Positions 11,353 to 22,006 of a stretch of DNA of 64,000 nt are shown one piece after another. Source of the DNA: Notospermus geniculatus (taxonomy: Eukaryota; Nemertea; Pilidiophora; Heteronemertea; Lineidae). The stretch lies in the NCBI GenBank assembly GCA_002633025.1, contig NMRB01000126.1, positions 96,765 through 160,764 of the forward strand, written 5' to 3'. The notes below the pieces were generated by a model. The model worked only from the letters and a program-made list of their open reading frames with translations. It did not search any database and was not told the origin of the DNA. How positions within the stretch are numbered: position 1 is the first letter of the stretch; every line of letters begins with the position of its first letter. The translations under genes and the position numbers were made by a program.

Positions 11353-14098
11353 ATGATGGGTAAACTTAGCCCCTTGTTTTGCAAGAATAAACTATTTTGA
11401 AAACATTAGCATTTACTGAAGTGTTGTTTCGTCTGTTTCGTGTCGAATTGGTTAGGCCACAATAAGCAGAATCGGTGTTTTCGTTCTTTTTGGCCATTCG
11501 ATTCGGTGCAAGCTGACTGACGCGTTGGCTGTGGTGGTGCACTGCAGTGCATGCATTGCATAGGCCTAGGATAGGAAGGCCTACTGTGCATGTTGCGTAC
11601 ATGATATGATAGGCCTAGGCCTGTGCTAGCTAAGCTATGTCATGTATGTTGATGTATACAGTATTGAGTAGGTACACCGTCACCGTGGAGTATAGAGGCC
11701 TTGCAATGACGTCATCCTGACCTGGCGGCCATGCTGGGCCATGCTGGAGTGTGGAGGGCACAGCACAGCCGAAGGCATGACAGGCCAGGGCGCAGGACAG
11801 GTGTAAGCCGACCGTGACGTGACTTACAGCTACGCCACGCCACTGTTTGACGTAACGTCATTGGGACATGCACGGCTCATTTCGCCGTGCCTCTGCAGCA
11901 TGTGCCCCCCAGCATGGCGGCTTGTGACGTCATTTGCAAGGCCTCTATACCCCTACGCCCTAGGCCTACAGAGGGTAGGCCTACTATCATGGCTGAAAGT
12001 ATTTCGGGGGGTGCATTATACTCAACTGCATGACTGAGAAACTGGGACGGGATTATCTCAACAGATCCAGACTCTAATGCACATGTCTTCACACCTAGGC
12101 CTAGGCCTACACCTTCTTAACTATCGACTGCACTAGATGACACGACAGAGGGTAAATGTTAATTTTGTAATGCAATACTGTTTGTTTCCATTTTGAATCA
12201 GCAATTTCCTCAAGTTTCCTCCAACTCGCGTGTTTTCTCAGGTGGCTACATCCTTCATCCGTGGATTCTGACCTAAATACCTCTGTTGTCTAATAACAGG
12301 GAATCCCCATGTTCAGCCAATCCATGCTCGAACATAGTAAACGACGTAGGCCTAATTAATGCTATTTTAAGCGTCCCAAGACCATGAAGACACACATTAC
12401 TTCCTATTCAAAACATGTTGCGTCAAGCGGGGATGGTTGAAAGATGGAACAGCAGTGGGTGAGGTCGCGTAGGCGATTCAGAACGTGTGGATATTTCACG
12501 TGACGGAATGGGCATAAATCAATACAGTGCTGTGTACATGTATGTGAGATCGCCGTGCGGTGGTCTGAAGGTCGTCCATCGATGGAAGTAATAAATGTAT
12601 ATCTTATTATATATCTCCATGGGTCATCGCGATCGGGCTGCTTGGCCTACCGTAGTGCTAGACCTACCCTAGGCTAGTTGGTAAAGACGTCAAATTATTT
12701 GATTTTTGTCCGAGGTACATGTACATGTACATGTAAGGCCTACGCATCGACAATGACAGTAATATATAAAGTGCCCCAACATCAAGAACCTGTGGCACAG
12801 CTGAGGCTGTGACTGCGGGCAGGCTGCCAAGATCAGTGGTTTCTTTTAATGCCCTTTTCTGTTAACATTTTGCAGCTGTTTCAAGTGGAGTGTCCTTCCT
12901 TCTTGCCACGACATTATCCGTCTTGCTGTTTGCTGGCATGCAGATGTATCGATCACAACTAGCTGGTCAAGACTACATGACGATCGTTGGTGGCTTCCTT
13001 GGCTCAAATCTTTTCATACTTCTTCTCACTGCTGTGGGCAACTTCGAAACAGCCACATTTGGAAGTGGATTTCAGACAAAACTATTCCCAGAAGGTAAAC
13101 TACTAATTTCTCATCAAGTTGCAGGGACGGATCCAGGATTTCGGAAAAGAGGGGGCACACTGTGCTAGAAACATTGAAATCGGCGGTGAATTCCAATGAT
13201 TTGCTCCAAATCTCAGAATTTCACGATCGATTTTACAGATTTGTTGGCCGAAAGGGGGGGCGTGCGCTGGGTCCACCCCCCTTGGATCTGCGCCTGAGTT
13301 GTCAAGTGAAATATTATCTTGTCCTGATCTAATGTCTACTCCGACAAAAAGAAGCGGGCACTGGCGGTAACTGGCTGGTTGCCATACATTGTGTCTTACA
13401 GTTACATCATGATATACAAGGCTTACCCAGCAAAATTTGTAACTGAACTCATGAAACTCACTCTTGTCTTTCAGTTGTTGCGTGTCTACTTGTTGCTTTA
13501 TTTGCATCTGGCTTAGTCCATCGAGTCTGCGTAACTACATGGTAAGTTTCACTTGTTTGGAGTTCACAACTCTCGGCATGTTTACAATTTATAGCAAGTG
13601 TTTTCATGCAATGCAAAGCCCTCTCATTGCTGTCTTTGGCTTTGGTGGAGTAATAAAACTTATGACACTTGCTTGAAAAACAGTAATGATATTCAACACA
13701 GAATTCGACATTTGACAGCCTTCAAATATATGTATGTGACCCGATCTGGGCAAACCAGGCACAAGTTTCCCAGCAGGCCAAAATCAATTCAGCTGTTACA
13801 GTAACAAAGAGAGGCTAATCTTATTCAGCGATGAATTGATGAGCTAAGAAGAGGGTCGTCAAGGGCCTTACTTGTCACTGCCTGGAGACTTGTGACTGTT
13901 TTTCTAGACTGGGTCACATAAAATTGGCTTGACATACCCTGAAGAGCTTACCCGGAAAACATTTGTTTCTTTTGCAGCTTTATATTTTCCATGGTTGGTT
14001 TATACTACATCAACAAGATATCACTGAACAAGTATGCAGCTCCCGTGCCAGTTGTAGGAGGCCCGACACCTTCAAAGAACAAGAAGAAAAAGAATTAG
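11353..14098 (+). CDS. KRTCAP2: KRTCAP2 (OST subunit KCP2), copy A, spliced
   Basis: KRTCAP2 is a small multi-pass ER membrane subunit of the STT3A oligosaccharyltransferase complex, which N-glycosylates proteins during translocation. Exons by splice sites are 12876-13094, 13475-13541 and 13978-14098; phases 1 and 2 join exactly. A candidate first exon of 7 nt (11353-11359, ATGATGG|GTAAAC) supplies the Met and the phase. The product is about 137 residues, close to the human length of about 136. Hallmarks include LLFAGMQMYRSQLA, GGFLGSNLF, FGSGFQTKLFPE, SGLVHRVCVTT, VGLYYINK, and a lysine-rich C-terminus ending KNKKKKN. Intron 2 carries a small MITE. The gene faces the DUF4239-like gene tail to tail. 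Identification is secure; the first exon is an inference. Confidence 0.9.
13122..13296. mobile_element. MITE in KRTCAP2 intron, copy A
   Basis: Inverted ends CAGGGACGGATCC and GGATCTGCGCCTG are flanked by the direct repeat AGTTG (13117-13121 and 13297-13301). G-rich and C-rich runs lie near the ends. It is present at the same place in copy B, so it predates the A/B split. Confidence 0.6.
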
Positions 14099-15061
14099 GT
14101 CATGAATATATTTGTAAGAACATGTATACATATAAAATCTCATGAAGGGTTTTGGTAAGGTCAACATGGTGATCTACAAAATGTGTAGCGGTCTAGTAAA
14201 ACCAGTCGGAAGTCGCTGAGTGATCAACAAGCAGTGTTTCTGCCAGAGGGTACTAGGGCCTAAGGGTACTTTGCTCTTACCCTCAAAGGAAAAGCTGAGC
14301 TGCCCAACCGTGGCTCTTTTCTTTTCAAAAGAAAAGCCATTTTCTTTAATTTCATGGGGTTTTTGCTGATTTTGAAGAAATTAGTAGGCCTACATGTACC
14401 CTCAAAAAATTTCTGGCAGAGACCATGACAAGGGCTGTCAGATTGCCTGTGCAATGATCATCTACTCTTTACCTGTTACATAGTACATTTCAGCTATTGA
14501 AATGTGCGGGTTCACCAAGGCCATTAACACTTTCCTCAAACACGACATCCGATGGGTTTTCCTAGACTGCCTCACAAATGTACAAGACAAGGGGAGGGAA
14601 GAACCTTAGGTGCCTGTTTGATGATTTCATCATTTTGAATAATGTACAGTGTATTTGATATACTCCATTATGTTTTTTCAGTCAAGGAAGTTAGTTTGGT
14701 CTGTAGTCCCTAAGTCCCTATTAGTATCACCTAGTTCAGAGCACTTTAAATGCATTCCAAATGCCTATGTCTGAGTCTAATGCAAAAAGTCATTTTACCT
14801 TGAAGATGAGACTTCTGAATGGTTAGTCATATGCCATTAATTCCGATACTTAATTTAGCCATATTGTAAAAGAAAATAAAAATCGGTTGTTTCATACAAT
14901 TTTTATTACGAGTTCTCCTTTACATGGTGAATTTGGAATAAGGCTGTTCTTCAGCTTGCCTCTTGATGTACGGTACCAATGCAAAAGAAATTTTGTGGGC
15001 ACATCTTGTAATTAGCAAATTTATTTTTATAAATGGACGTTCTAGTGCAGAGACACATAAT

Positions 15062-15180
15062 GGGTCATATGAATAAAGAGTAATAAATGCTTTTACTTGA
15101 ACTTTTCAATACAAATGCACTAGGCAATGCTGTATAGATCTGAAGTAAAAGCATATGCTAGTCTTTATTCATATATTACC
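15062..15180. mobile_element. Foldback, GGGTCATATGAATAAAG family
   Basis: Ends read GGGTCATATGAATAAAGAGT and TAGTCTTTATTCATAT. Arms contain AAATGCTTTTACTT and AAGTAAAAGCATATGC. Further members lie at 16170-16293, 24793-24913, 58866-59004 and 63776-63902. Confidence 0.75.
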
Positions 15181-15340
15181 AGATTCTACTTGTGGTAAAA
15201 AAAGAATTGTCACGTCAATATACAGTCGGATTAAGTTTGTTATATTGCCATTCTTTGGCCTCATTCTGGTAGGTGCTGTCGTGAAGAGTTTGAGTTTGCA
15301 ATGACATGTGTGTTGCTGTCCTTGGAGGAATTTCGTGTTA

Positions 15341-18300
15341 TTAAATACGGGTTGAACTAAGATCGTGCTGTGGACTGTCCTCTCCGTAGGCTATCGACAC
15401 CATTGGCCCCTCCTCCGTCAGCGGCAACAACCTTGAGAGGTGCGATCTTGGTGGGTACTTCCACAAACTTTGATCACCTTTCGCACATAATCTGTACATG
15501 CCTTCAATTCGCTCGACTACGTCGTGTAGTACGAGAAGGTTGACCCGGAAGAAACCGCTGAACGGCGAATCGTAATCGGAGACCACGTAGCAGAGAAGGC
15601 TGATGGAGGCGACTGTGATGAAACAAATGGTCAAATCCAGGGTTGTGGAGTATGTCTTGATCAACAAGACGCCGAAGAAGGAGAATAATCCGAGAGATTC
15701 GAGGAAAACCCACCTGGAATTGAAAGTATTGTGGTTCAAGATGGTCGGATTAGGCCAACGCACGCCGCGACTTCACGCGGGGACTTCACGGAAGGGGACA
15801 AGCAGCCTACAGATGTGCCAATCTTTTCTGCATGTAGCGTTTTCAGGCATGTCAGGGGCGCAGCTAGCGCGGGGGGGGGGTCAGGGTCAAATCCCCCCCC
15901 CCCCCCGAGCAAAAAGGGACAGAAGCTTAATTCCGATACTTAATTTAGCCATATTGTAAAAGAAAATAAAAAATAGGTTGTTTCATACAATTTTTATTAT
16001 GAGTTCTCCTTTACATGGTGAATTTGGAATAAGACTGAATTCACTGAATATGAGGGGTTTTGTCCTGTTCTTCAGTTTGCCTTTTGATGTACCAATGCAA
16101 AAGAAATTTTGTAGGCACATCTTGTAATTAGCAAATTTATTTTTATAAATGGACGTTCTAGTGCAGAGACACATAATTGGTCATATGAATAAAGAGTAGT
16201 AAATGCTTTTACTTGAGTTTTTCAATACAAGTGCACTAGGCAATGCTGTGCAGATCTGAAGTAAAAGCATATGCTAGTCTTTATTCATATGACCCATGTG
16301 TCACCAGATTCTACTTGAGGTAAAAAAAGAATTGTCACGTCAATATCCAGTCGGATTAAGTTTGTTATGGGCCATTCTTTGGCCTCATTCTGGTAGATGC
16401 TGTCCTGAAGAGTTTAAGTTTGCAATGACATGTTTGTTGCTGTCCTTGGAGGAATTTCGTATTACATGTATTAAATACGGGTTGAACTAAGATCATGCTG
16501 CGGACTGTCCTCTCCGTAGGCTATCGACACCATTGGCCCCTCCGTCAGCGGCAACAACCTTGAGAGGTGCGATCTTGGTGGGTACTTCCACAAACTTTGA
16601 TCACCTTTCGCGCATAATTTGTACATGCCGTCAATTCTCTCGACTACATCGTGTAGGACGAGAAGGTTGACGCGGAAGAAACCGCTGAATGGCGAATCGT
16701 AATCGGAGACCACGTAGCAGAGAAGGCTGATGGAGGCGACTGTGATGAAGCAAATGGTCAAATCCAGGGTTGTGGAGTATGTCTTGATCAACAAGACGCC
16801 GAAGAAGGAGAATAATCCGAGAGATTCGAGGAAAACCCACCTGGAATTGAAAGTATTGTGGTTCAAGATGGGCGGATTAGGCCAACGCACGCCGCGACTT
16901 CACGGAAGGGGACAAGCAGCCTACAGATGTGCCAATCTTTTCTGCATGTAGCGTTTTCAGGCATTCAGGGGCGTAGCTAGCACGGGGGAGGGGGGGGTCA
17001 GGGTCAAATCCCCCCCCCCCNACTTTTATGGTAAGGACGTTTGTAAGTTCTCTAAGAACTTTTGTCCAAACCTTATTCTTGTGCATTTATTATGTCTAGA
17101 ATAAAAATATGTTTAAACTAAACTAAAGCAAATTTTACCTCTAAAAATGATATTTCCCTCTTCGAGCCAACTGTGGAGTCAGATATTGGGAAAATGTATC
17201 TGAGAGGATGTAGATGTTAGATTTGGGGGGGGGGGGCCGCAAACCCCCTGCAGACTAAATCAACTTTGCCCCTGGCCATAAAACCTAGCTACGCCCCTGG
17301 TTTTCATACAATGCAAGTTAACATTGAAGTGATAGCAGCATTGATAGACATTATACTGGAAATCTACGACAATAAATTGTGAAAGCTTTCCTTACTTTAA
17401 AATGTGGATTCTTTGTTTGAACACGCCCATTCGGTCTGAACAGATGCTGTTAAGTTGCATTATATGCTCCAAGATGGATGTCACCAATATCTTGTTGACT
17501 TTGCTGTCAAATTCGTCACTCTTTGGATCCACACGCTTCAGGATGTCAACAACTGACCAGATCCGGACTGTAATGGAGAATGAATTACGAGTTGTGAAGT
17601 CCGTGACCGGGAACATAGTCCTAGAAGCAACGTGACGTACTCCCTATCACCAGCGGGTCTCCCTCCCGAACGAGAACACAGACTCATCAAGTGCCTTCAC
17701 GAGCGACTGTGATGCGAGTGGCTGTTTTTGGGACGGACTCATCCGCGAATTACGAACATAGTGAGTTTTCGCAAATCAGACGAAAAACGAAGTACGAAAT
17801 ACGAAACCGGACTTCCATGACGTAATATATTTCAGGAAATGTCTGTTTTTTACCACAAATTTCGCCTGCTGTGCAAGAGCGTCTTATGACGTTAGACCGA
17901 TAGAGGTGCGGTGTATATTAAGGGTTACGAAAAGTGACTTAGAAATCTCGAATTTTTGACGCAAAAAAATCTGACTAACTGCACACTGAATTGAGAAAAT
18001 AAGGCTCGGGGCACCTTCTTATGACGGTTCCCGAGGGCCCCCGAGCCTTATTTTCCCAATTCTTTGTGCAGTTAGTCAGATTTTTTGCGTCAAAAATTCG
18101 AGATTTCGAGTAACTTTACATAACCCTTAAACTTTGAAATTTATCTTTCTTTTCACTTCGTACATTAGATATGAAGTGGAAATTTAAAAATTCAAGATGC
18201 ACCATAACTCTTTCGGTCTAATGCATGACATGCTAAAAGACGCGCTGGCAGGAGGGACATTTGTGGTAGCAACCATCTCCAGAAATACATGTACATTACA

Positions 18301-19963
18301 TGCAGGTCCTGTAAATGATGTTGTAGGTCGTGTACTTCGTGTTTCGTCAGATTTGCGAAACCTCGCTAATATAGGCGTATTTTAGTCTCACAACCTACTC
18401 TTGACATCTTCAGTTGGCTCGTCTTTGAAATCGGACGGTTCTTTGTCTTGAATCTGTAGCGCCATGAAGATCGCTTCGGCCTTCACTGCCCGGTAGACCT
18501 CCAACTTGTCCTTGGCATTCAACGTTAGCTTGTTCGCGAGGGTAACAATTTGGTCGATTAAACTGAGTTCTTCCATCAACTGCCTGGCGATTGATGCTGA
18601 TTTTTGGATTGCCGATTGGAAGGCAAAGCCGAACGACGTGGCGTACACCAGACCCGCTGGGGTCAGAAAACAGGCAATGGCATCATTTATATTTGGCTGA
18701 CTTTCACTCTGCCATAATGCCATACACAACGGCCTATAAATGTTCATAAGGATTGGGCTGACCCCAAGGGACACCAGGGCTGGCATCGCAATCATCAACA
18801 AATCCTTCGGTTGGTTCGAGAAAGAGACCAATCCGTCCAGTACTTCTATATCAAAGGCCGTTATAAGATTCGGAACGTCTGAATCAACTTCATGTTTTTC
18901 TGATAGCCTGCTTTCGAAGTTTTTCTCGTCACCCTTCTTTGCTGTCTTTTGCCGATATCGCCCGACCATGTACCGGACACGTAAGGATAAGATACCTGGA
19001 ATTTCAGTTATGACAAAATTATCAGTTAATACCGCCGTGGGACTTTGAACGGCCCGTGACGACGACGAAGTCATTTTTCGGTCTCAAAAGTACACACATT
19101 GGCTGGTATTTATAAAAGTTTATAGCAAATGCTTTTGCTAAAGATTTGCGCAGCAATGGTCAATGTAAATGTGTTACAAAACGTGAAGTAAAAGCATTTG
19201 CTATCTTTTATAAAAAATATACCACCCATTGGCTGACTCGTCGTGCATGAAAATTCACTGCCTCGTCGCTACAAGGTCAGTTTCGCAAATCAGCAAAAAC
19301 ACGACGTACGAAATTCAACTTCATTTCCAGGACCTAAATGCATTTCTGGTGATGGTTGCTCTTGCAGCAGGCGATTGTGGTACCAATCTCCTGAAAAACA
19401 TCACCGGTATTAGGCCTATACGTCATGGTGGAAATGAAGTCCAATTTCGTATTTCGTACCTGCTTCGTGTTAAGTCAGATTTGCGAAACCTGGCTGTCAC
19501 GATTGTTCGTTGGCACACGCGGCAACTTTCTTTATGCATGTAGGCCTACAAGAATTGAACAAAACCTTGGGCTTTATTGATGAGGGACATAGGCAGGGCC
19601 TAGGCCCTTGGAGAATTCGCTAAGATTTTTACGGTGGTCATGTGTGCAGGATAGTGGGCATGACATACCTACAAGGACAGCTAATATCAGCAACACCGGT
19701 GGTAGAATAGTCAGAAGGTAACTTCGTGCACCACTTCCCTCTGCTGCAGGCTCCTCTGCCGAAGACAACGTTGTTGGCTCGCTTGCTGGCGGCTCTCCCT
19801 CAGGGCCAGGTTCAGAGGCTGCCGGCTCTCCCTCAGGGCCAGGTTCAGAGGCTGCCATGACGATGCACAGAATCGGGTTGGCACCGGGAAATGTCAGCAA
19901 GGTTAAGAGAAGCAGAAGAAAGAAACACAAACGCAGGATCCTTGGAATTATAACCACGGCCAT
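15341..19963 (-). CDS. DUF4239 / bestrophin-like membrane protein, copy A, spliced
   Basis: Four exons are inferred on the minus strand: 19669-19963, 18399-18995, 17396-17620, then 15341-15713 or its tandem copy 16471-16840. The start is the Met just before the hydrophobic run RLCFFLLLLLTLLT; an in-frame upstream Met (20032) exists. Exon 1 ends inside a second TM segment (LLILAVLV) that continues across the junction as GILSLRVRYMVGRY. The last exon carries VSDYDSPFSGFFRVN, which matches the DUF4239 C-terminal signature. The function of this family is unknown; a channel-like role is only suggested by its bestrophin-like name. Exon 3 lacks one base relative to copy B (GGACTATG against GGACTAATG). 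That breaks the frame unless the donor four bases further on (AG|GTTGTG) is used. Exon 1 has a second PGPEGEP repeat, 9 residues longer than copy B. Confidence 0.7.
16170..16293. mobile_element. Foldback, GGGTCATATGAATAAAG family
   Basis: This is the second member in the tandem unit, with the same inverted ends as at 15062. The right end reads TCTTTATTCATATGACCCAT. Confidence 0.75.
16471..16840 (-). CDS. Second copy of the DUF4239-like terminal exon
   Basis: This is an intact extra last exon with the same acceptor (TTTCAATTCCAG), the same phase, the PFSG motif and the same stop as 15341-15713. It lacks one of two consecutive Glu codons and has Asp-Gly for Glu-Gly and Lys for Arg in the ERIxGMYxL region. 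It lies nearer to exon 3 than the other copy, so default splicing would reach it first. The two could be alternative 3' ends. A recent tandem duplication without function is equally possible. Confidence 0.65.
16974..17300. mobile_element. MITE with CAGGGGCGTAGCTAG ends
   Basis: Inverted ends CAGGGGCGTAGCTAG and CTAGCTACGCCCCTG (end near 17299) flank G-run/C-run inner ends and one N. The copy B counterpart spans about 25562-25918. The CAGGGGCG start suggests a hAT-type element. It lies in the last intron of the DUF4239-like gene. Confidence 0.6.
17758..18375 (+). repeat. Element X copy 2, interrupted
   Basis: It starts TAGTGAGTTTTCGCAAATCA and ends TTTGCGAAACCTCGCTAATA. It is interrupted at 17922-18126 by a younger foldback. 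It lies in the intron between exons 2 and 3 of the DUF4239-like gene. Confidence 0.7.
17922..18126. mobile_element. TTAA-flanked foldback MITE (205 bp)
   Basis: The ends GGGTTACG and CATAACCC are flanked on both sides by TTAA (17918-17921 and 18127-18130). Long arms share GACGCAAAAAAATCTGACTA and AATAAGGCTCGGG with their inverses. The same position in copy B (27552-27555) holds a single TTAA with no insertion. TTAA target duplication points to piggyBac- or Kolobok-type mobilisation. Confidence 0.85.
19095..19228. mobile_element. Foldback, GGCTGGTATTTATAAAAG family
   Basis: Arms share AGCAAATGCTTTTGCT / AGTAAAAGCATTTGCT and TTATAAAAG / CTTTTATAAA. It lies just upstream of the DUF4239-like exon 2, in intron 1. 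Orthologous copy in block B: about 28503-28632; a relative is at about 58738-58860. Confidence 0.6.
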
Positions 19964-20847
19964 GTCAAACGATGTCGATGAAATCGGATATTTTGCTTTT
20001 TCAGTAGCGAATAGGTCATTGCACGCCAACAAAAAGGGCTTACTGTATTTTGCGTAGGGGCCTAATCATAAAGTACGACCAGCCTGCATGTCCCAGGGGT
20101 TTGTCCAAAGCCGTTCGTGGTGTAGACACAACAGTTTGACGTAACGCGGTGCGCCGGTTCGTTCATTTCGTCATGACGTCATGGTAGAGTACACAAGGTT
20201 TTGAGACAATTATTTATTAATTTACAAAGTTATAATTCATGTACTTTACATTAAAATATCGTTTACCGGTATAGGTCTACAGATTGAACAACAAAAAAAC
20301 TAACTTATCGCATCGTCAAACCACAGAATCATGACGTCACCGCCTTGAGCGTGCGTTTCATACATGTACATCGGTGCGGTGTTCATGATGATGGCTGGGC
20401 TCCTGTGTAGGCTACTGAGCCTTGCACCCAGTCCGGAACATTTCGTTAAATTCCTGTGCATATCAACAACTGACTGATGGAAATTTAATCATATTGCTTA
20501 TTGTGTTTCGTTTCCAACTTTCACAAGTGAATTTTAAGATTGGTTTGATACGAAGCGAATATATTGAACATAGCTGATGGGTCATTGAACAACAGATGGA
20601 GATAGGCCTACATGTATTTCTTCCATGGAAATTTTCTTTCCTTTTTTGGTTTAATGTCATTTTTTTGTTGGCAAGAGTGGTAAGAATGCATCTCCTCTGG
20701 AATCACTAATATTCCGGGTACCGCACACGATTCTCTTCAAAGCGCCTTCGAGAACATCTTTTTGAACACAATGTAGGCCTAAACCTTCGCCTCTCTCAAA
20801 TCTGACGCACTGGTGATGATTCCGCCCAAGGCTGCTTATTTCTTGAT

Positions 20848-20876
20848 GAACCACACCTCATTATGTCTGTTAGTGA
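20848..20876 (-). pseudogene. Truncated end of SOUL last exon (copy A)
   Basis: It reads in reverse as the last codons of the SOUL protein (RHNEVWFIKK then stop), identical to the copy at 30226-30258. The similarity stops abruptly at 20876, where LINE sequence begins. This marks the right edge of block A. Confidence 0.7.
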
Positions 20877-21640
20877 CGCCAATACTTGAAGCACTTTATG
20901 ATAAGGTTGAGTCCCAAGGGGTACCGGCCTAATTCACCTCGTACTGCTAAATTACTCGCTTTTTTGTTAACTCCTATTAGGAATTTACAATAGGATAGAA
21001 TGACCTGTTCAGTAGGCTGATCATATAAAGTTTCCTCAAGACTCCACTCGCCTTCAAATTTTTTCTTTTTCATATCCTCTACTATCCATATCTCAGCCCC
21101 ATAAGAGCAGATGGGGGAGATTAATTGGTCAAAAATCTTTAGACCTACTGAAGGTGGTATATATGAGCCTCCAATACAAGAGTAGAGCTTAAATAGAGCC
21201 TTTTTTGCTCGTGCAGTCCACAGGGACTTGAAGCAAAAGTTGTGTGATTGTTTGATTGTAAATATGTTTATTATGATCAGAGAGAGTACTATTGGCACCC
21301 TCGACGGACAACACACGCCCCTAGGTATTCTTGGGGTGCATACCTAGGGGCGTGTGTTGTCCGTCGAGGGTGCCAATAGTACTCTCTCTGATCATAATAA
21401 ACATATTTACAATCAAACAATCACACAACTTTTGCTTCAAGTCCCTGTGGTGCAGTCAGATTTTGTTTGGCCTGACTGAATGACCCGGAGGAGCTGAATT
21501 CAATACCCAAGTATTTATACGAGACAAAGTAATTTGACAGGTGATTGAGTGAGTCTTGAAGACCTTTGGCAGTACAACTTATCAAAATGAGGTCGTCAGC
21601 ATATAATAAGCTTGTGATCATAATTTTATTCACTTATTCA
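20877..21640 (-). mobile_element. Non-LTR retrotransposon (LINE) reverse transcriptase fragment
   Basis: Reverse-strand translation shows the catalytic box LLYADDLILIS (about 21600) and YLGIEFSSSGSFSQAKQNL. Beyond the inserted palindrome it continues with KKALFKLYSCI, ISPICSYGAEIW and FLIGVNKKASNLAVRGELG. These are typical of the palm-to-C-terminal part of a jockey/CR1-like LINE reverse transcriptase. Residues are missing between the YADD region and the KYLGI motif, so the copy is dead. It forms the join between the two duplicated blocks. Confidence 0.8.
21219..21449. mobile_element. Perfectly palindromic MITE (231 bp) with 8-bp target duplication
   Basis: Two perfect 110-bp arms (21219-21328 and 21340-21449) surround an 11-base loop. 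Ends read CACAGGGACTTG and CAAGTCCCTGTG. The flanks are an exact 8-bp direct repeat, GTGCAGTC (21211-21218 and 21450-21457). Removing the element and one repeat restores the LINE reading frame across the site. An 8-bp duplication and CAGGG-like ends fit hAT-type mobilisation. Confidence 0.9.
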
Positions 21641-22006
21641 ATGCTTGGGATCTGGTGGCAACTGTGCGAGCCAAAATCTTTAATCGCTAAGGTGTTCGAA
21701 CCGCCGCAGCATGAATAACAAATTCGGAACCCTTTTCTCTTACGCCTGTCATGCCGGTTCCTCCTCCCAATCCCATGCAACAACCCCACCTCTGCCAACC
21801 GCCACTGTAATCTCACCCAACCGTGAGGACAACTGTTGGCGGAGCGCGGCGAAGATGGAATGAGATCTTTGTACCAACGATTGATTTCATACTCAGCTAC
21901 CGAAAGATAGTACCTTGGCCACCTGGGCGGTTTCTGATTGGTCAATTTTGCTCTGTGTTGTGCAGTGTAGATTCATCCGATTCATTGCAGACGTCCTCAC
22001 ATTTTC

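Larger units (their letters stand above)
14838..17010. repeat. Tandem duplication holding two terminal exons of the DUF4239-like gene
   Basis: A unit of about 1.09 kb starting TTAATTCCGATACTTAATTT occurs at about 14838 and again at about 15928. Copy B has a single unit (about 24545). Each unit contains a foldback (TCATATGAATAAAGAGTA family) and a full last exon of the gene. The junction after AGCAAAAAGGGACAG joins directly to AAGCTTAATTCC. Confidence 0.85.
10873..20876. repeat. Duplicated block 1, copy A
   Basis: This block is nearly identical, apart from indels, to 21617-30258. It starts at ATCATAATTTTATTCACTTA and ends at CACACCTCATTATGTCTGTT, inside the last SOUL exon. It carries KRTCAP2 and the DUF4239-like gene. 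Differences from copy B are mostly insertions of mobile elements and one tandem duplication of a terminal exon. It includes the 51-N gap. It could be a real segmental duplication or the two haplotypes placed side by side. Confidence 0.9.

Noticed and set aside
13103-13507. 134-codon minus-strand open frame in the KRTCAP2 intron
   Set aside because: It spans the intronic MITE and exon 3 antisense; no family resemblance.
18995-19074. Extending DUF4239-like exon 2 to the upstream Met at 19074
   Set aside because: The interval is frameshifted and stopped in copy B, and an acceptor at 18995 joins exon 1 in phase through a continuous TM segment; it is better read as intron.
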